Assembly (NCBI RefSeq): GCF_003957295.1
Contig: NZ_RQPJ01000008.1
Span: 62,001 to 126,000 of the forward strand
DNA: 64,000 nucleotides
Direction: 5' to 3'
Source: Arenibacter aquaticus
GTDB lineage: Bacteria > Bacteroidota > Bacteroidia > Flavobacteriales > Flavobacteriaceae
Part shown: positions 1 to 9,087 of the stretch, piece after piece
Layout of the letters: the number at the start of each line of letters is the position of its first letter
How positions within the stretch are numbered: position 1 is the stretch's first letter
Translations under genes and position numbers: made by a program
The notes under the pieces: model-generated
The model's database searches: none
Seen by the model: only the letters and a program-made list of their open reading frames with translations
Told to the model about the DNA's origin: nothing

Positions 1-408
1 GAAGAATATGTTTCCCATATTCAAATAGAAGGCAGGGTCTTTACCGAGCTCGCCTATGGATATGTTATTCCTGCGGCAGTGGCCTATCAGAATAAATTGA
101 TAAAAAATGTTATGGGCTTAAAGGAGGTATATGGTGCAGCCCATAAAAAAATGTCCGAAAGTCAATTGGATATAGTAGAGCGTATCTCCGAGCACATTCG
201 CGATATAAAGATAAAGACCGATGCCATGGTGGAAGAAAGAAAGAAGGCGAACAATATGGTAGACATCAACAAAAAGGCACTGGCCTATTGTGATCATGTG
301 CGGCCATATTTTGATCAGATCCGTTACCATTGCGATAAATTGGAGCAATTAATAGGGAATGAGTATTGGCCATTGTCAAAATACAGGGAATTATTGTTCA
401 TTAAATAA
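1..408 (+). CDS. glnA: Glutamine synthetase type III, C-terminal part (partial)
   Basis: The frame is open from the first base and ends in TAA, so this is the 3' end of a gene that starts outside the window. About 135 residues remain. The C-terminal pattern, with YCDHVRPYFDQIRYHCDKLE followed by WPLSKYRELLF, is typical of the large GSIII (GlnN-type) glutamine synthetases of Bacteroidetes, which make glutamine from glutamate, ammonia and ATP in the cytoplasm. The catalytic core is not in the window. A strong terminator follows 25 bases later. The glnK-amt ammonium operon lies 16 kb away, so nitrogen genes are scattered here. Family assignment is from remembered consensus; the name glnA/glnN is interchangeable for this family. 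Confidence 0.85.
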   Translation, partial: EEYVSHIQIEGRVFTELAYGYVIPAAVAYQNKLIKNVMGLKEVYGAAHKKMSESQLDIVERISEHIRDIKIKTDAMVEERKKANNMVDINKKALAYCDHVRPYFDQIRYHCDKLEQLIGNEYWPLSKYRELLFIK

Positions 409-432
409 ATGTACGCTCATAAATTCTTAATT

Positions 433-461
433 AAAAGCCCATAAAATGTGGGCTTTTTTTT
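433..461 (+). terminator. Rho-independent terminator after glutamine synthetase
   Basis: A 9-bp perfect stem (433-441 with 449-457), a 7-base loop and a run of T residues. An ATG inside its loop opens a longer frame into purM, but a start inside a terminator is implausible, which supports the purM start at 497. Confidence 0.9.
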
Positions 462-472
462 GTGGATTCTTC

Positions 473-480
473 TATTTTTG
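473..480 (+). promoter_or_regulatory. Candidate purM promoter core (TATTTTTG)
   Basis: The octamer fits the Bacteroidetes -7 consensus TAnnTTTG and sits directly behind the upstream terminator, 16 bases before the purM ATG. No convincing -33 TTG is visible, so this is a candidate only. Confidence 0.4.
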
Positions 481-496
481 TCCCAAATTTATAATC

Positions 497-1675
497 ATGA
501 GCTCATCCAATAGTAAAAGATACGACCAAAGAGGGGTTTCCGCGTCCAAGGAAGACGTACACAATGCCATTAAAAATATTGATAAGGGCTTGTTTCCAAA
601 GGCATTTTGCAAAATAGTGCCCGATTATTTGACCAATGACGAGAAGTACTGTTTAGTGATGCACGCGGATGGGGCCGGGACAAAATCCTCATTGGCCTAT
701 ATGTATTGGAAGGAGACCGGGGATGTTTCGGTTTGGAAGGGGATTGCACAGGATGCCTTAATCATGAACGTGGACGATTTGATATGTGTTGGTGCCACCA
801 ATAATATTATGCTGTCCTCTACTATTGGTAGGAATAAAAATTTAATACCCGGGGAGGTGATTTCAGCCATAATAAATGGCACAGAGGAATTAATTTCCGA
901 TTTGGAAAAACACGGGATTACCATTAGGTCCACTGGAGGGGAAACGGCAGATGTGGGGGATTTGGTACGTACTATTATTGTAGATTCCACGGTAACAGCA
1001 AGGCTAAAGAGAAGTGATGTTATAGACAATGCGAATATAGAGGCCGGTGATGTCATTGTAGGCCTGGCTTCCTCTGGGCAGGCAAGTTATGAGAAGGAAT
1101 ACAACGGTGGCATGGGCAGTAACGGACTCACCTCTGCCCGGCACGATGTGTTCTCCAAATATTTGGCAGGAAAATACCCGGAAAGTTATGATGCCGCCGT
1201 TCCTGAAGATCTTGTATATTCCGGCAATGTTAAGTTGACCGATGAGGTGCCCAATGCACCCTTGGATGCCGGTAAATTGGTATTGTCGCCCACAAGGACC
1301 TATGCACCTATCGTAAAGAAAATATTGAGTAAGTACAATAGTAAGGACATTCATGGAATGGTCCACTGTAGCGGGGGTGCCCAAACCAAAATACTTCACT
1401 TTATAGATAATCTCCATGTGGTTAAGGATAAACTATTCCCTGTTCCGCCATTGTTTAAGTTAATTCAGGAGCAATCTGGGACCGATTGGAAAGAAATGTA
1501 CCAAGTGTTCAACTGTGGACATAGACTGGAGCTCTACGTAAAGCCATCAATTGCCAAGGATCTCATTGCTATTTCCGAAAGTTTTGGCGTGCCTGCCCAA
1601 ATTGTTGGTAGAGTAGAGGAGAGCGATGTTAAAAAACTCACAATTGATAGTGAGTTCGGGACCTTTGTATATTAA
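497..1675 (+). CDS. purM: Phosphoribosylformylglycinamidine cyclo-ligase (AIR synthase)
   Basis: Predicted to convert FGAM to AIR with ATP in de novo purine synthesis, in the cytoplasm. The protein is 392 residues when started at the ATG at 497; a frame-open ATG at 446 lies inside the preceding terminator and is rejected. Visible PurM-superfamily motifs are HADGAGTKSS near residue 57, DALIMNVDDLICVGA near 88 and STGGETADVGD near 147, matching the ATP/substrate loops of PurM. It is longer than the roughly 345-residue E. coli enzyme, as in other Bacteroidetes. The Rieske lipoprotein gene follows 49 bases downstream on the same strand, probably by chance rather than function. Confident of the superfamily; PurM itself is the best fit. 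Confidence 0.85.
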   Translation: MSSSNSKRYDQRGVSASKEDVHNAIKNIDKGLFPKAFCKIVPDYLTNDEKYCLVMHADGAGTKSSLAYMYWKETGDVSVWKGIAQDALIMNVDDLICVGATNNIMLSSTIGRNKNLIPGEVISAIINGTEELISDLEKHGITIRSTGGETADVGDLVRTIIVDSTVTARLKRSDVIDNANIEAGDVIVGLASSGQASYEKEYNGGMGSNGLTSARHDVFSKYLAGKYPESYDAAVPEDLVYSGNVKLTDEVPNAPLDAGKLVLSPTRTYAPIVKKILSKYNSKDIHGMVHCSGGAQTKILHFIDNLHVVKDKLFPVPPLFKLIQEQSGTDWKEMYQVFNCGHRLELYVKPSIAKDLIAISESFGVPAQIVGRVEESDVKKLTIDSEFGTFVY

Positions 1676-1724
1676 GGTATACGAATACTCTTATTTCTGC
1701 GTTGTTCTATTAAAAGTCTTCGTA

Positions 1725-2165
1725 ATGGAAAGAAAGCAGTTTTTAAGAACACTAGGAAGCGGAGCGGCATTTGCGTTGGTGTTTCCCTGTGTAGGTGGTT
1801 GTTCAAAAGATAAAGCGGATGGAGATATTAAAGAGGAGCCATCGGGAGTGGACTTTACCATTGATCTGGATTCGGAAGAAGGGGCCAAGCTAAAGAACAA
1901 CGGGGATTTTATCTTAAAAAACGACGTGGTGGTGGTCAAAAACCTCGAAGGTAATTTTGTAGCGGCGAGCCAGATTTGTAGTCATGAGGGCTATGATCAA
2001 GTTCGGTTTCAGCAAGAAGATGGGGGTATATTTGAATGTTCTGTGCATAATTCACGCTTCGCCCAAGATGGTACTCCGTTAAATCAGGTGGGCAGTACTC
2101 CTGCCAAACCCTTAAAAATATTTAAAACGGAGTTGAACGGACAGATTCTTCGAGTATTTGAATAA
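1725..2165 (+). CDS. Exported Rieske [2Fe-2S] lipoprotein
   Basis: A 146-residue protein with a basic N-terminus, hydrophobic stretch and a plausible lipobox ending at Cys26 (FPCVGGC), so it is probably an outer-surface or periplasmic lipoprotein. The Rieske cluster ligands are visible as C85-S-H87 and C105-S-V-H108, the CxH...CxxH pattern that binds a [2Fe-2S] centre. The start at 1725 is chosen because it creates the signal peptide; an upstream in-frame ATG at 1626 overlaps purM. It is followed by a small membrane protein and an ApbE flavinyltransferase, suggesting an extracytoplasmic redox role. The substrate or electron partner cannot be read from the sequence. Confidence 0.8.
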   Translation: MERKQFLRTLGSGAAFALVFPCVGGCSKDKADGDIKEEPSGVDFTIDLDSEEGAKLKNNGDFILKNDVVVVKNLEGNFVAASQICSHEGYDQVRFQQEDGGIFECSVHNSRFAQDGTPLNQVGSTPAKPLKIFKTELNGQILRVFE

Positions 2166-2192
2166 TCCTATCTATTAAAGTTGTTGCGTAAA

Positions 2193-2423
2193 ATGAATTA
2201 TCCTCCAATTCCTTTATCCATTATGATCTTCGCTGTCTTATTGTGTATGTTCTGTTCAATGGTAGGCTACAGCTTTGGTTTGTTGTTTTGGTTGTCATTG
2301 GTTTTGTCTTACAGCGTTGCCATGATGTGCAATGCGTTTTGCGAAGAAAAATTAAGGTCTTCCAAAGTGACTGTTTCTAATAAAAGTACTACTAAATTAA
2401 TATTTAAATCGGTAATAAGTTGA
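2193..2423 (+). CDS. Small two-helix membrane protein
   Basis: A 76-residue protein with two adjacent hydrophobic helices (about residues 8-25 and 28-46) and a basic, Ser/Thr/Lys-rich tail. It starts at the ATG at 2193; a TTG four codons earlier is also possible. Its stop codon overlaps the TTG start of apbE by four bases, indicating translational coupling. I do not recognise a family. Because it sits between an exported Rieske protein and ApbE, it may help anchor or connect an extracytoplasmic redox module; this is inference from position only. Confidence 0.6.
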   Translation: MNYPPIPLSIMIFAVLLCMFCSMVGYSFGLLFWLSLVLSYSVAMMCNAFCEEKLRSSKVTVSNKSTTKLIFKSVIS

Positions 2424-3406
2424 GGCTGTTAGTGATACTATTGTGGTTTTTTACAGCTCTTGTTGGGTCTGCCCAAGAAAAGAAGTTTGTTACCGTTCAG
2501 CGTACCGTACATTTAATGGGCGACAGTTTTGATATTAGCGTAGTAGCTGACAATGAAGAAATTGGTTATATAAATATTGAGGAGGCAGTTTCTGAAATAA
2601 AAAGAATTGAAAAGATAATATCTTCATGGGATGAAGAGTCAGAAGTTTCCCAGGTAAACAAGTATGCAGGGATTAAACCCGTAAAAGTAAGTGTGGAGCT
2701 TTTTAAACTTATAGATCGAGCCAATCAGATATCAGAGATAACCAGTGGGGCCTTTGATATTACCTTTGCTGGGATGGACAATATTTGGAAATTTGACGGG
2801 AGTATGAAATACCGGCCCACCCAAGAGCAGTTGATAAAATCCGTAGCCAAGGTGGGTTATAGGAAGATTGTTCTCAATGAGGAACAGCACACCGTATTCT
2901 TGAAGCTCAAAGGAATGAAGATTGGTTTGGGTGCAATTGGTAAAGGATATGCGGCCGACAAGGCAAAAGCCCTAATGGTAGAAAAGCAGGTGCGAGGTGG
3001 GGTAATCAATGCAGGGGGAGATCTAACCACTTGGGGGACCAAGGCTACAGGAGAGAAATGGTTGATAGGTATAGCCAACCCCCATGGCAAGGATAAGATA
3101 TTTTCGTGGCTGCCGGTTTTGGAATCCTCCGTGGCTACTTCTGATAGTTACGATAAATATATCTCCTTTGAGGGAAAAAAATATTCCCATATACTAGATC
3201 CCCGTACCGGAAACCCTACCGCGGGGATAAATAGTGTATCTGTTTTTTCTAAAACGGCCGAATTGTCGGATGCCTTGGCTACTGCCATTTTTGTGCTCGG
3301 CGTAGATTCTGGTATGGCGCTCATTAATCAATTACAGGGAACTGAGGCCATCATTGTTGATAGCAGCAATACAATGCACAAAAGCAGTGGTATATTATTC
3401 AATTAG
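2420..3406 (+). CDS. apbE: FAD:protein FMN transferase (ApbE family)
   Basis: A 328-residue secreted protein that is predicted to attach FMN covalently to a Thr of exported flavoproteins such as NqrB/NqrC or RnfG-like proteins. The start is TTG at 2420, overlapping the previous stop, and gives a clear signal peptide ending near ALVGSAQ (residue 18). ApbE landmarks are GKGYAADKAKAL from residue 174, NAGGDLTTWG near 198 and H257 followed by ILDPRTGNP (258-266). No lipobox Cys is present. Neighbours are the Rieske lipoprotein and the small membrane protein, probably co-transcribed. No obvious flavinylation target is adjacent. Confidence 0.9.
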   Translation: MRLLVILLWFFTALVGSAQEKKFVTVQRTVHLMGDSFDISVVADNEEIGYINIEEAVSEIKRIEKIISSWDEESEVSQVNKYAGIKPVKVSVELFKLIDRANQISEITSGAFDITFAGMDNIWKFDGSMKYRPTQEQLIKSVAKVGYRKIVLNEEQHTVFLKLKGMKIGLGAIGKGYAADKAKALMVEKQVRGGVINAGGDLTTWGTKATGEKWLIGIANPHGKDKIFSWLPVLESSVATSDSYDKYISFEGKKYSHILDPRTGNPTAGINSVSVFSKTAELSDALATAIFVLGVDSGMALINQLQGTEAIIVDSSNTMHKSSGILFN

Positions 3407-3928
3407 GCAACAGGTGTTGGCGTTCTTTTTTAAAACTGCATTGCAGTTACTTCTTCCAGGGATTCTGCTAAAAAACCTGATTAAATACTCGAAAATACCC
3501 TATAGGACCCTTTTTTAATTTGCTTTGAGCGGAAAACTGCCTGTTTTATAAGTTGTAATTATGCAAAACATTCACTAATTGTTTTCATCTAAACATCAAT
3601 GCTGCAAACGAAAAGTACAGCTCTGGGTGGGCAAGAGTTTAGCTAGAAGGTAAATCGCTTTTTTACCTGGAAATGAGAGATGGTTATTGTTATAAGCAAT
3701 GGAATTAGGGGTTAAGAACCCTGGTTTATGTCATGTTTGTTATTGATTGAACCTTCTTTTAAAAGAGAAGGGTAATGGTAAAAAAGTAAGGTTGTTGATA
3801 TATAGTCCTAGGCAAAGAGTGTGTTCAATTGATAGGTTATAAAATAGAAAATTGAATTCATCTATTGAAAAGGATATGCTTAAATGTACAAATTTATCGT
3901 AAATTCGCAGTCCAAGTGTAGATTGTAT
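3407..3928 (+). other. Long intergenic region, no gene seen
   Basis: About 520 bases between apbE and prfA with no reading frame that looks coding. It contains only weak hairpins, for example an imperfect one around 3750-3772, and an AT-rich segment before prfA. I see no riboswitch, tRNA or clear terminator; an unrecognised small RNA or decayed gene cannot be excluded. Confidence 0.4.
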
Positions 3929-5005
3929 ATGATAGATAAATTAAATATAGTTAAGCAGCGTTTTGATGAGGTTTCCGATCTTATTATCCAACCAGGTATA
4001 ATTGCCGATCAGAAGAGGTATGTGGCCTTAAATAAGGAATACAAGGATTTGAAGCAGCTTGTGGATAAAAGGGCGCTTTATTTGGAGTTGACCAATAATA
4101 TTGCCGAGGCAGAGGAGATATTGGCAGATGGAAGTGATGCCGAAATGGTAGAAATGGCCAAGATGCAGCTGGAAGAGGCCAAGGAAAAACTTCCAAAATT
4201 GGAGGAAGAGATCAAATTTATGTTGATTCCCAAGGATCCTGAGGATGCAAAAAACGTGGTGGTTGAGGTTCGGGCCGGTACCGGTGGTGACGAGGCCAGT
4301 ATTTTTGCAGGAGACCTGTTTAGGATGTATACCAAGTATTGTGAATCCAAAGGGTGGAAAACCAATGTGATAGATCTAAGCGAAGGAACAAGTGGCGGAT
4401 ATAAGGAAATCCAGTTTGAGGTTACCGGAGAAGATGTTTACGGGACGCTAAAGTTTGAGGCAGGAGTGCACAGGGTACAGCGTGTACCACAGACCGAAAC
4501 CCAGGGTAGGGTGCATACCAGTGCTGCTACTGTAATGGTACTTCCCGAAGCCGAGGATTTTGATGTGCAGATAGATCCAAAGGATGTTCGTATCGATTTT
4601 TTCTGTTCTTCAGGACCAGGAGGGCAATCTGTGAATACAACCTACTCTGCCGTGCGTTTAACGCATGTGCCAACGGGATTGGTGGCCCAGTGTCAAGATC
4701 AGAAATCACAGCACAAAAACAAGGAAAAAGCCTTTAGGGTGTTACGTTCCCGTCTGTATGATTTGGAACTGGCAAAAAAACAGGAAGAAGATGCGGCCAA
4801 GCGAAATTCGCAGGTGAGCAGTGGAGACCGTTCTGCCAAAATTAGGACTTATAATTACCCGCAAGGTAGGGTAACGGACCATAGGATTGGATTGACCCTC
4901 TATGATCTTCAAAATATTATTAATGGAGATATTCAACGTATTATAGACGAACTTAGTCTGGTGGAGAATACGGAGAAATTAAAAGAAGCCTCTGAGACAT
5001 TTTAA
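3929..5005 (+). CDS. prfA: Peptide chain release factor 1
   Basis: Recognises UAA/UAG and triggers peptide release on the ribosome. At 358 residues it has the usual RF1 length. The GGQ catalytic loop is at residues 231-233 ([12 protein letters not shown]), and the anticodon-like PxT tripeptide is P187-Q-T189, which identifies RF1 rather than RF2 (SPF). The RAGTGGDEA signature is at 115-123. The ATG at 3929 is preferred over the ATG at 3884 because it begins with the conserved MIDKLN... N-terminus. pyrF follows after only five bases, so the two genes are very likely co-transcribed. Confidence 0.95.
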   Translation: MIDKLNIVKQRFDEVSDLIIQPGIIADQKRYVALNKEYKDLKQLVDKRALYLELTNNIAEAEEILADGSDAEMVEMAKMQLEEAKEKLPKLEEEIKFMLIPKDPEDAKNVVVEVRAGTGGDEASIFAGDLFRMYTKYCESKGWKTNVIDLSEGTSGGYKEIQFEVTGEDVYGTLKFEAGVHRVQRVPQTETQGRVHTSAATVMVLPEAEDFDVQIDPKDVRIDFFCSSGPGGQSVNTTYSAVRLTHVPTGLVAQCQDQKSQHKNKEKAFRVLRSRLYDLELAKKQEEDAAKRNSQVSSGDRSAKIRTYNYPQGRVTDHRIGLTLYDLQNIINGDIQRIIDELSLVENTEKLKEASETF

Positions 5006-5010
5006 GACCT

Positions 5011-5829
5011 ATGACCAGCCGTTTTTTAGTAGAACAGATTCGTAAAAAGGAATCTTTTTTGTGTATTGGATTGGATACCGATTTGGAAAAGATTCCAAAG
5101 CATTTATTAAAAGAAGAAGATCCTATTTTTGCCTTCAATAAGGCTATTATAGACGCTACACAGCATTTATGTGTTGCCTATAAGCCCAATACCGCCTTTT
5201 ATGAGGCCTATGGTATAAAAGGTTGGCAGGCTTTGGAAAAAACCATTAACTATATCAATGCGAATTACCCAGAGATATTTACCATTGCCGATGCCAAACG
5301 CGGAGACATAGGAAATACCTCTACCCGGTATGCTAAGGCATTTTTTGAGGAAATGGGCTTCGATTCTGTTACTATAGCACCATATATGGGTAGGGATTCT
5401 GTAGAACCTTTTTTGGAGTTTAAGGACAAGCACACCATATTATTGGCCCTGACCTCCAATAAGGGGGCCTTTGACTATCAAACAAAAAAGGTAGAAGGGA
5501 AAGAACTTTACAAACAGGTATTGGAGACTTCTAAATCTTATAGGAATGCGGAAAATTTAATGTATGTCGTAGGGGCCACCAAGGCATCCTTCCTGGCTGA
5601 GATTCGCAATATTGTTCCAAATAGTTTTTTATTGGTGCCGGGAGTAGGGGCACAGGGAGGTAACTTAAAGGAAGTATGTGAATACGGAATGAATAAGGAT
5701 GTAGGGTTATTGGTAAACTCCTCCAGGGGGATTATTTATGCATCGAACGATAGGCATTTTGCAGAGGCTGCCGCAGAAAAAGCAAAAGAACTGCAAGAGG
5801 AAATGAGTTTGGAGCTTAGAAGAAGTTAG
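5011..5829 (+). CDS. pyrF: Orotidine 5'-phosphate decarboxylase (long/type 2 subfamily)
   Basis: Last step of UMP synthesis: decarboxylation of OMP. The 272-residue protein has FLCIGLDTD near residue 16 and the catalytic [10 protein letters not shown] block at 94-103, with Lys96 as the key proton donor. The length and the spacing DAKRGD-(I)-GNTS fit the longer bacterial pyrF subfamily rather than the 230-residue E. coli type. Five bases separate it from prfA. It converges with a small minus-strand gene whose stop lies six bases beyond. Confidence 0.93.
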   Translation: MTSRFLVEQIRKKESFLCIGLDTDLEKIPKHLLKEEDPIFAFNKAIIDATQHLCVAYKPNTAFYEAYGIKGWQALEKTINYINANYPEIFTIADAKRGDIGNTSTRYAKAFFEEMGFDSVTIAPYMGRDSVEPFLEFKDKHTILLALTSNKGAFDYQTKKVEGKELYKQVLETSKSYRNAENLMYVVGATKASFLAEIRNIVPNSFLLVPGVGAQGGNLKEVCEYGMNKDVGLLVNSSRGIIYASNDRHFAEAAAEKAKELQEEMSLELRRS

Positions 5830-5834
5830 ACCTT

Positions 5835-6032
5835 TTACTGCATTTTGCCTTTTAGAATTTTATCAATTTTCATAGCCTTCAGTTCAAAAAACTCCGCTAG
5901 TCTAGTATCTGAACACCTGAAATTGGAAGCCTTGTCCATGAAATTTTGATATTGACGTTTTAATAGGCCCAGTTCATTGGTGTCTATGGTCATAGTTGTT
6001 ACAGTACCCACTTTGCAATATTGATTTTTCAT
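5835..6032 (-). CDS. Small conserved-looking hypothetical protein
   Basis: A 65-residue, mostly helical, charged protein (central DTNELGLLKRQYQNF, tail KAMKIDKILKGKMQ). It has no signal peptide or membrane segment. The ATG at 6032 is preferred to the TTG at 6050. It is oriented convergently to pyrF, with a tight end-to-end junction that suggests a real gene. The family is not recognised. Confidence 0.5.
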   Translation of the reverse strand: MKNQYCKVGTVTTMTIDTNELGLLKRQYQNFMDKASNFRCSDTRLAEFFELKAMKIDKILKGKMQ

Positions 6033-6216
6033 ACTTTTTTTTGATAACAAATATAGCGATAAAGATGGGTCAGGGAGTGTTTTGGGTAGTCTATTGGTCT
6101 AATAATCAGGTAATTTGTCTATTTTTTAACCTTGAGTTAAAGCTGGGGACATGTTTTGGGATTTAGGGAGAAACAATGGATAAAATAAATAATGCTACTT
6201 TTATAAAAAATGCATA

Positions 6217-6996
6217 TTGATAAGCTATAATACACATCGTCATCGGTCATCGGATAAATGGGTGACTTTTGTGCATGGGGCAGGAGGTAGTTCTACCATA
6301 TGGTACAAGCAATTAAGGGAGTTTAAAAAACATTTTAACGTACTGCTTTTGGACCTTAGGGGACATGGCAATTCCAAGCCTCTTCTCACTGATGCCTTTA
6401 AGGAAAGATATACTTTTGATAGAATTACCGATGATATTCTTGAAGTGATCAATTATGAGAAAATTGATAAATCACATTTTGTGGGAATATCCCTTGGGAC
6501 CATTTTAATACGTAACCTGGCCGAGAAGCACTCCCATAGAGTGGAAAGTATGATAATGGGAGGGGCCATAATGAAACTAAATCTTAGGTCTCAGCTATTG
6601 ATAAAGCTTGGGGTTGCTCTAAAGTCGGTAGTCCCCTATTTGTGGTTGTACAAATTTTTCGCCTTTGTTATCATGCCCAACAAAAACCATAAGGAGTCTC
6701 GACTGCTCTTCGTTCGTGAGGCCAAGAAACTCTACCAAAAAGAGTTTATCCGATGGTTTAGGCTAACCTCCGAAATTAATCCCTTGCTCCGTTTTTTTAG
6801 AGCAGTAGATGTGGCTATTCCCACCTTGTACGTAATGGGAGAGGAAGATTATCTGTTTTTACCTACGGTGCAAAAATTAGTAAAGGATCATAAAAGCTCC
6901 CGTTTGGTAGTGGTAGAAAATTGCGGACATGTGGTAAATGTAGAGCGGCCTCATTTTTTTAATGATACCGTAATTAGCTATCTCTTGGCAAAATAG
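6217..6996 (+). CDS. Alpha/beta hydrolase
   Basis: A 259-residue cytoplasmic hydrolase of the alpha/beta fold. The oxyanion-hole HGAGG is at 20-24, the nucleophile elbow G90-I-S92-L-G carries the catalytic Ser, a likely acid Asp lies in GEEDYLF near 211, and the catalytic His is in NCGH near 238. The start is TTG at 6217: upstream in frame there is a stop at 6190, and the nearby ATG at 6210 is in another frame and gives only six codons. Substrate cannot be predicted. It stands alone and is followed by a terminator. Confidence 0.8.
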   Translation: MISYNTHRHRSSDKWVTFVHGAGGSSTIWYKQLREFKKHFNVLLLDLRGHGNSKPLLTDAFKERYTFDRITDDILEVINYEKIDKSHFVGISLGTILIRNLAEKHSHRVESMIMGGAIMKLNLRSQLLIKLGVALKSVVPYLWLYKFFAFVIMPNKNHKESRLLFVREAKKLYQKEFIRWFRLTSEINPLLRFFRAVDVAIPTLYVMGEEDYLFLPTVQKLVKDHKSSRLVVVENCGHVVNVERPHFFNDTVISYLLAK

Positions 6997-7065
6997 CCTT
7001 TGTGAAGAGGTATCCCTTTCTAAAAGGGTATTAAAGCAACAATAAAAATTTAATGGTATGACATT

Positions 7066-7093
7066 AAAAAACCGGTGCTCCCACCGGTTTTTA
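7066..7093 (+). terminator. Rho-independent terminator
   Basis: An 11-bp stem (7067-7077 with 7082-7092) and a 4-base loop behind the alpha/beta hydrolase. The flanking A and T runs mean it can also serve the convergent minus-strand DUF4197 gene. Confidence 0.85.
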
Positions 7094-7239
7094 TAATCTA
7101 ACTAACTCAAAAAATACTAACTCTAATTCTATTATCTTGTTTTTTTTAAAGAAATAGGTCAATAGTTGTATGACCTCTGTATAAAGCTAACGAATTTGTT
7201 TAGGATTTATTGTGAAAATTAGGTGTGATATATAGATTC

Positions 7240-7941
7240 TTAATCCTGTAGCGCAAAAACTTTTCTTAAGATGTCCGAAGTTCGAGATGATACCTGGGTT
7301 CTAATTTCTTTTTCCTCTATCGCTATCATGGTATAAACACCCTTTAGGGCCTCTTGGGTAACATAGTCTGTTAGGTCTGGGTTTACCTTCTTGGTTAGAG
7401 GAAGGTTATTGTATTTGGTGATGAGGTTGCTCCAGATCTGATCTGCACCTACTTTATCAAAAGAATTTTTGATTACAGGGTTAAATTTTTGATAGAGTTC
7501 CTCTTCTGTGGCCTGGGTAAGGTATTGGGTTGCAGCATTGTCTGCTCCCAAAAGAATATTTTTGGCATCTTCAAATGTAATTCCTTTTACGGCATTAACA
7601 AAAATAGGTGTTGCTTCGCCCACGGCGTCTTCGGCTGCCCTGTTCAATATTTTTAAGCCTTCGTCGGCTAAGCTGGATAACCCAATATCCCTTAGGGTTT
7701 TGTCTACCTTCTGCAGTTCTTCGGGCAGGGTGATCTTTACCAGTTCGTTCTTTAAATAACCGTCCGGCTCTGTAAGTTTGCTGACCTGTTTTTGGATTCC
7801 CATTTCCAATGCTTCCCGCAATCCTTGCGCAATTTCGGTATTGCTAATTGCTCCCCCCTGAGGTAACTGGTTTACAACCTGCTGTAATTGGGTACATCCA
7901 GCAAATTGAAATAGAATTAGGCCTAATAAAATTTTTTTCAT
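7240..7941 (-). CDS. DUF4197 family lipoprotein
   Basis: A 233-residue protein with a lipoprotein signal: MKKILLGLILFQFAGC, lipobox Cys16. The body is helical with the repeated GLREAL, FEDAKNILLGADNAATQYL and the C-terminal RTSDILRKVFALQD pattern that I recognise as DUF4197, a family of periplasmic or outer-membrane lipoproteins of unknown role in Proteobacteria and Bacteroidetes. It lies 41 bases after purU on the same strand and may share its transcript. Confidence 0.8.
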   Translation of the reverse strand: MKKILLGLILFQFAGCTQLQQVVNQLPQGGAISNTEIAQGLREALEMGIQKQVSKLTEPDGYLKNELVKITLPEELQKVDKTLRDIGLSSLADEGLKILNRAAEDAVGEATPIFVNAVKGITFEDAKNILLGADNAATQYLTQATEEELYQKFNPVIKNSFDKVGADQIWSNLITKYNNLPLTKKVNPDLTDYVTQEALKGVYTMIAIEEKEIRTQVSSRTSDILRKVFALQD

Positions 7942-7982
7942 CGCTTTGTTTTAAGTAGTTATAACGGCTTTTTAGGCCTTGT

Positions 7983-8834
7983 TTATGAGAAAATTACGGT
8001 CTTGTTGTTGTAAACCATGGTTTTTCTTCTGATATGAAGTTTTACTGCTCTCGAGAGTACTATTTTCTCCAAATCCCGTCCCTTGGTTATAAAATCCTTG
8101 ATGCTGTGGGCGTGGGTAACGGTGGTTACATCCTGTTCAATAATAGGCCCTGCATCGAGTTCTTCGGTTACATAGTGGCTTGTGGCACCAATAATCTTTA
8201 CCCCTCTTTCAAATGCTGCGTGGTAAGGCTTGGCGCCGGCAAAAGCAGGTAGAAAGGAATGGTGTATATTAATGATTTTGTTGGGGAAATGGTCAATGAT
8301 CTTTTTGGTAATAATCTGCATGTATCGTGCCAAAACTATAAAATCTATGTTGTATTCTTTAAGCAGGGCCAGTTGGCGGTTTTCGGCTTCAACCTTGGTG
8401 TCTTTGGTTACCGGTATATGGTAATAGGGAATATCAAACTGTTTGGCAACATATTCCAAGTCGCTATGGTTGCTTAGGATAAAGGGAATGTCTACTTCCA
8501 GCTCACCAGAGTTGAATCTGCTCAATAAGTCGTATAGGCAATGATTATATTTGGAGACGAACAGTGCCATTTTAGGCTTGGTAGAACCCAGATGTAAGCT
8601 CCATTTCATTTGGTAGGATTGAGCCAATTCTTCCTGGAATTGCTGTTTTAAATTCTGGACTGCAGGTATATTCTTTTCAAAATCGCTTTCCAATCTCATA
8701 AAGAAGACCCCGGCTTCCTTATCTACATGCTGGTCTATATAAATAATATTTCCGCCCTTGCGGTGGATAAAACCAGTTACGGAGCTTATTATCCCTGATT
8801 GGTCTGGACAATTGATTAATATGGTTGTTTTCAA
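7983..8834 (-). CDS. purU: Formyltetrahydrofolate deformylase
   Basis: Hydrolyses 10-formyl-THF to formate and THF, balancing one-carbon and purine metabolism. The 283-residue protein has an N-terminal ACT domain (about 1-80, beginning ILINCPDQSGIISSVTGF) and a C-terminal formyltransferase-like catalytic domain with INIHHSFLPAFAGAKPY around 195 and DAGPIIEQD near 228. These match PurU rather than PurN because of the ACT domain. Upstream is a 250-bp divergent region shared with icmF. Confidence 0.93.
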   Translation of the reverse strand: MKTTILINCPDQSGIISSVTGFIHRKGGNIIYIDQHVDKEAGVFFMRLESDFEKNIPAVQNLKQQFQEELAQSYQMKWSLHLGSTKPKMALFVSKYNHCLYDLLSRFNSGELEVDIPFILSNHSDLEYVAKQFDIPYYHIPVTKDTKVEAENRQLALLKEYNIDFIVLARYMQIITKKIIDHFPNKIINIHHSFLPAFAGAKPYHAAFERGVKIIGATSHYVTEELDAGPIIEQDVTTVTHAHSIKDFITKGRDLEKIVLSRAVKLHIRRKTMVYNNKTVIFS

Positions 8835-9087
8835 AGTGCAGTTATTTTTTACTGTAAAATTAGGATTTTAGGAATGAAGCACCTTGTATGTATCATATTT
8901 TTATAAAATTCTTATTTAGCACCTGTTATTTTTACGATTTTGTTAAATTGCATTCATATAATCGCCCTTTTTTTGTCTATACATTTAAGGGTAGGCATTC
9001 ATTGAGTCTTCTTACATGATACTGGCGGAGGAGAAATGTTGGCAATTGATGCAGCTCATAGGCACTATCGGGTTAAAATAAGTAAGT

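Noticed and set aside
446-496. ATG at 446 as an upstream start of purM, adding 17 residues.
   Set aside because: It lies in the loop of the preceding terminator hairpin; ATG at 497 fits the family N-terminus.
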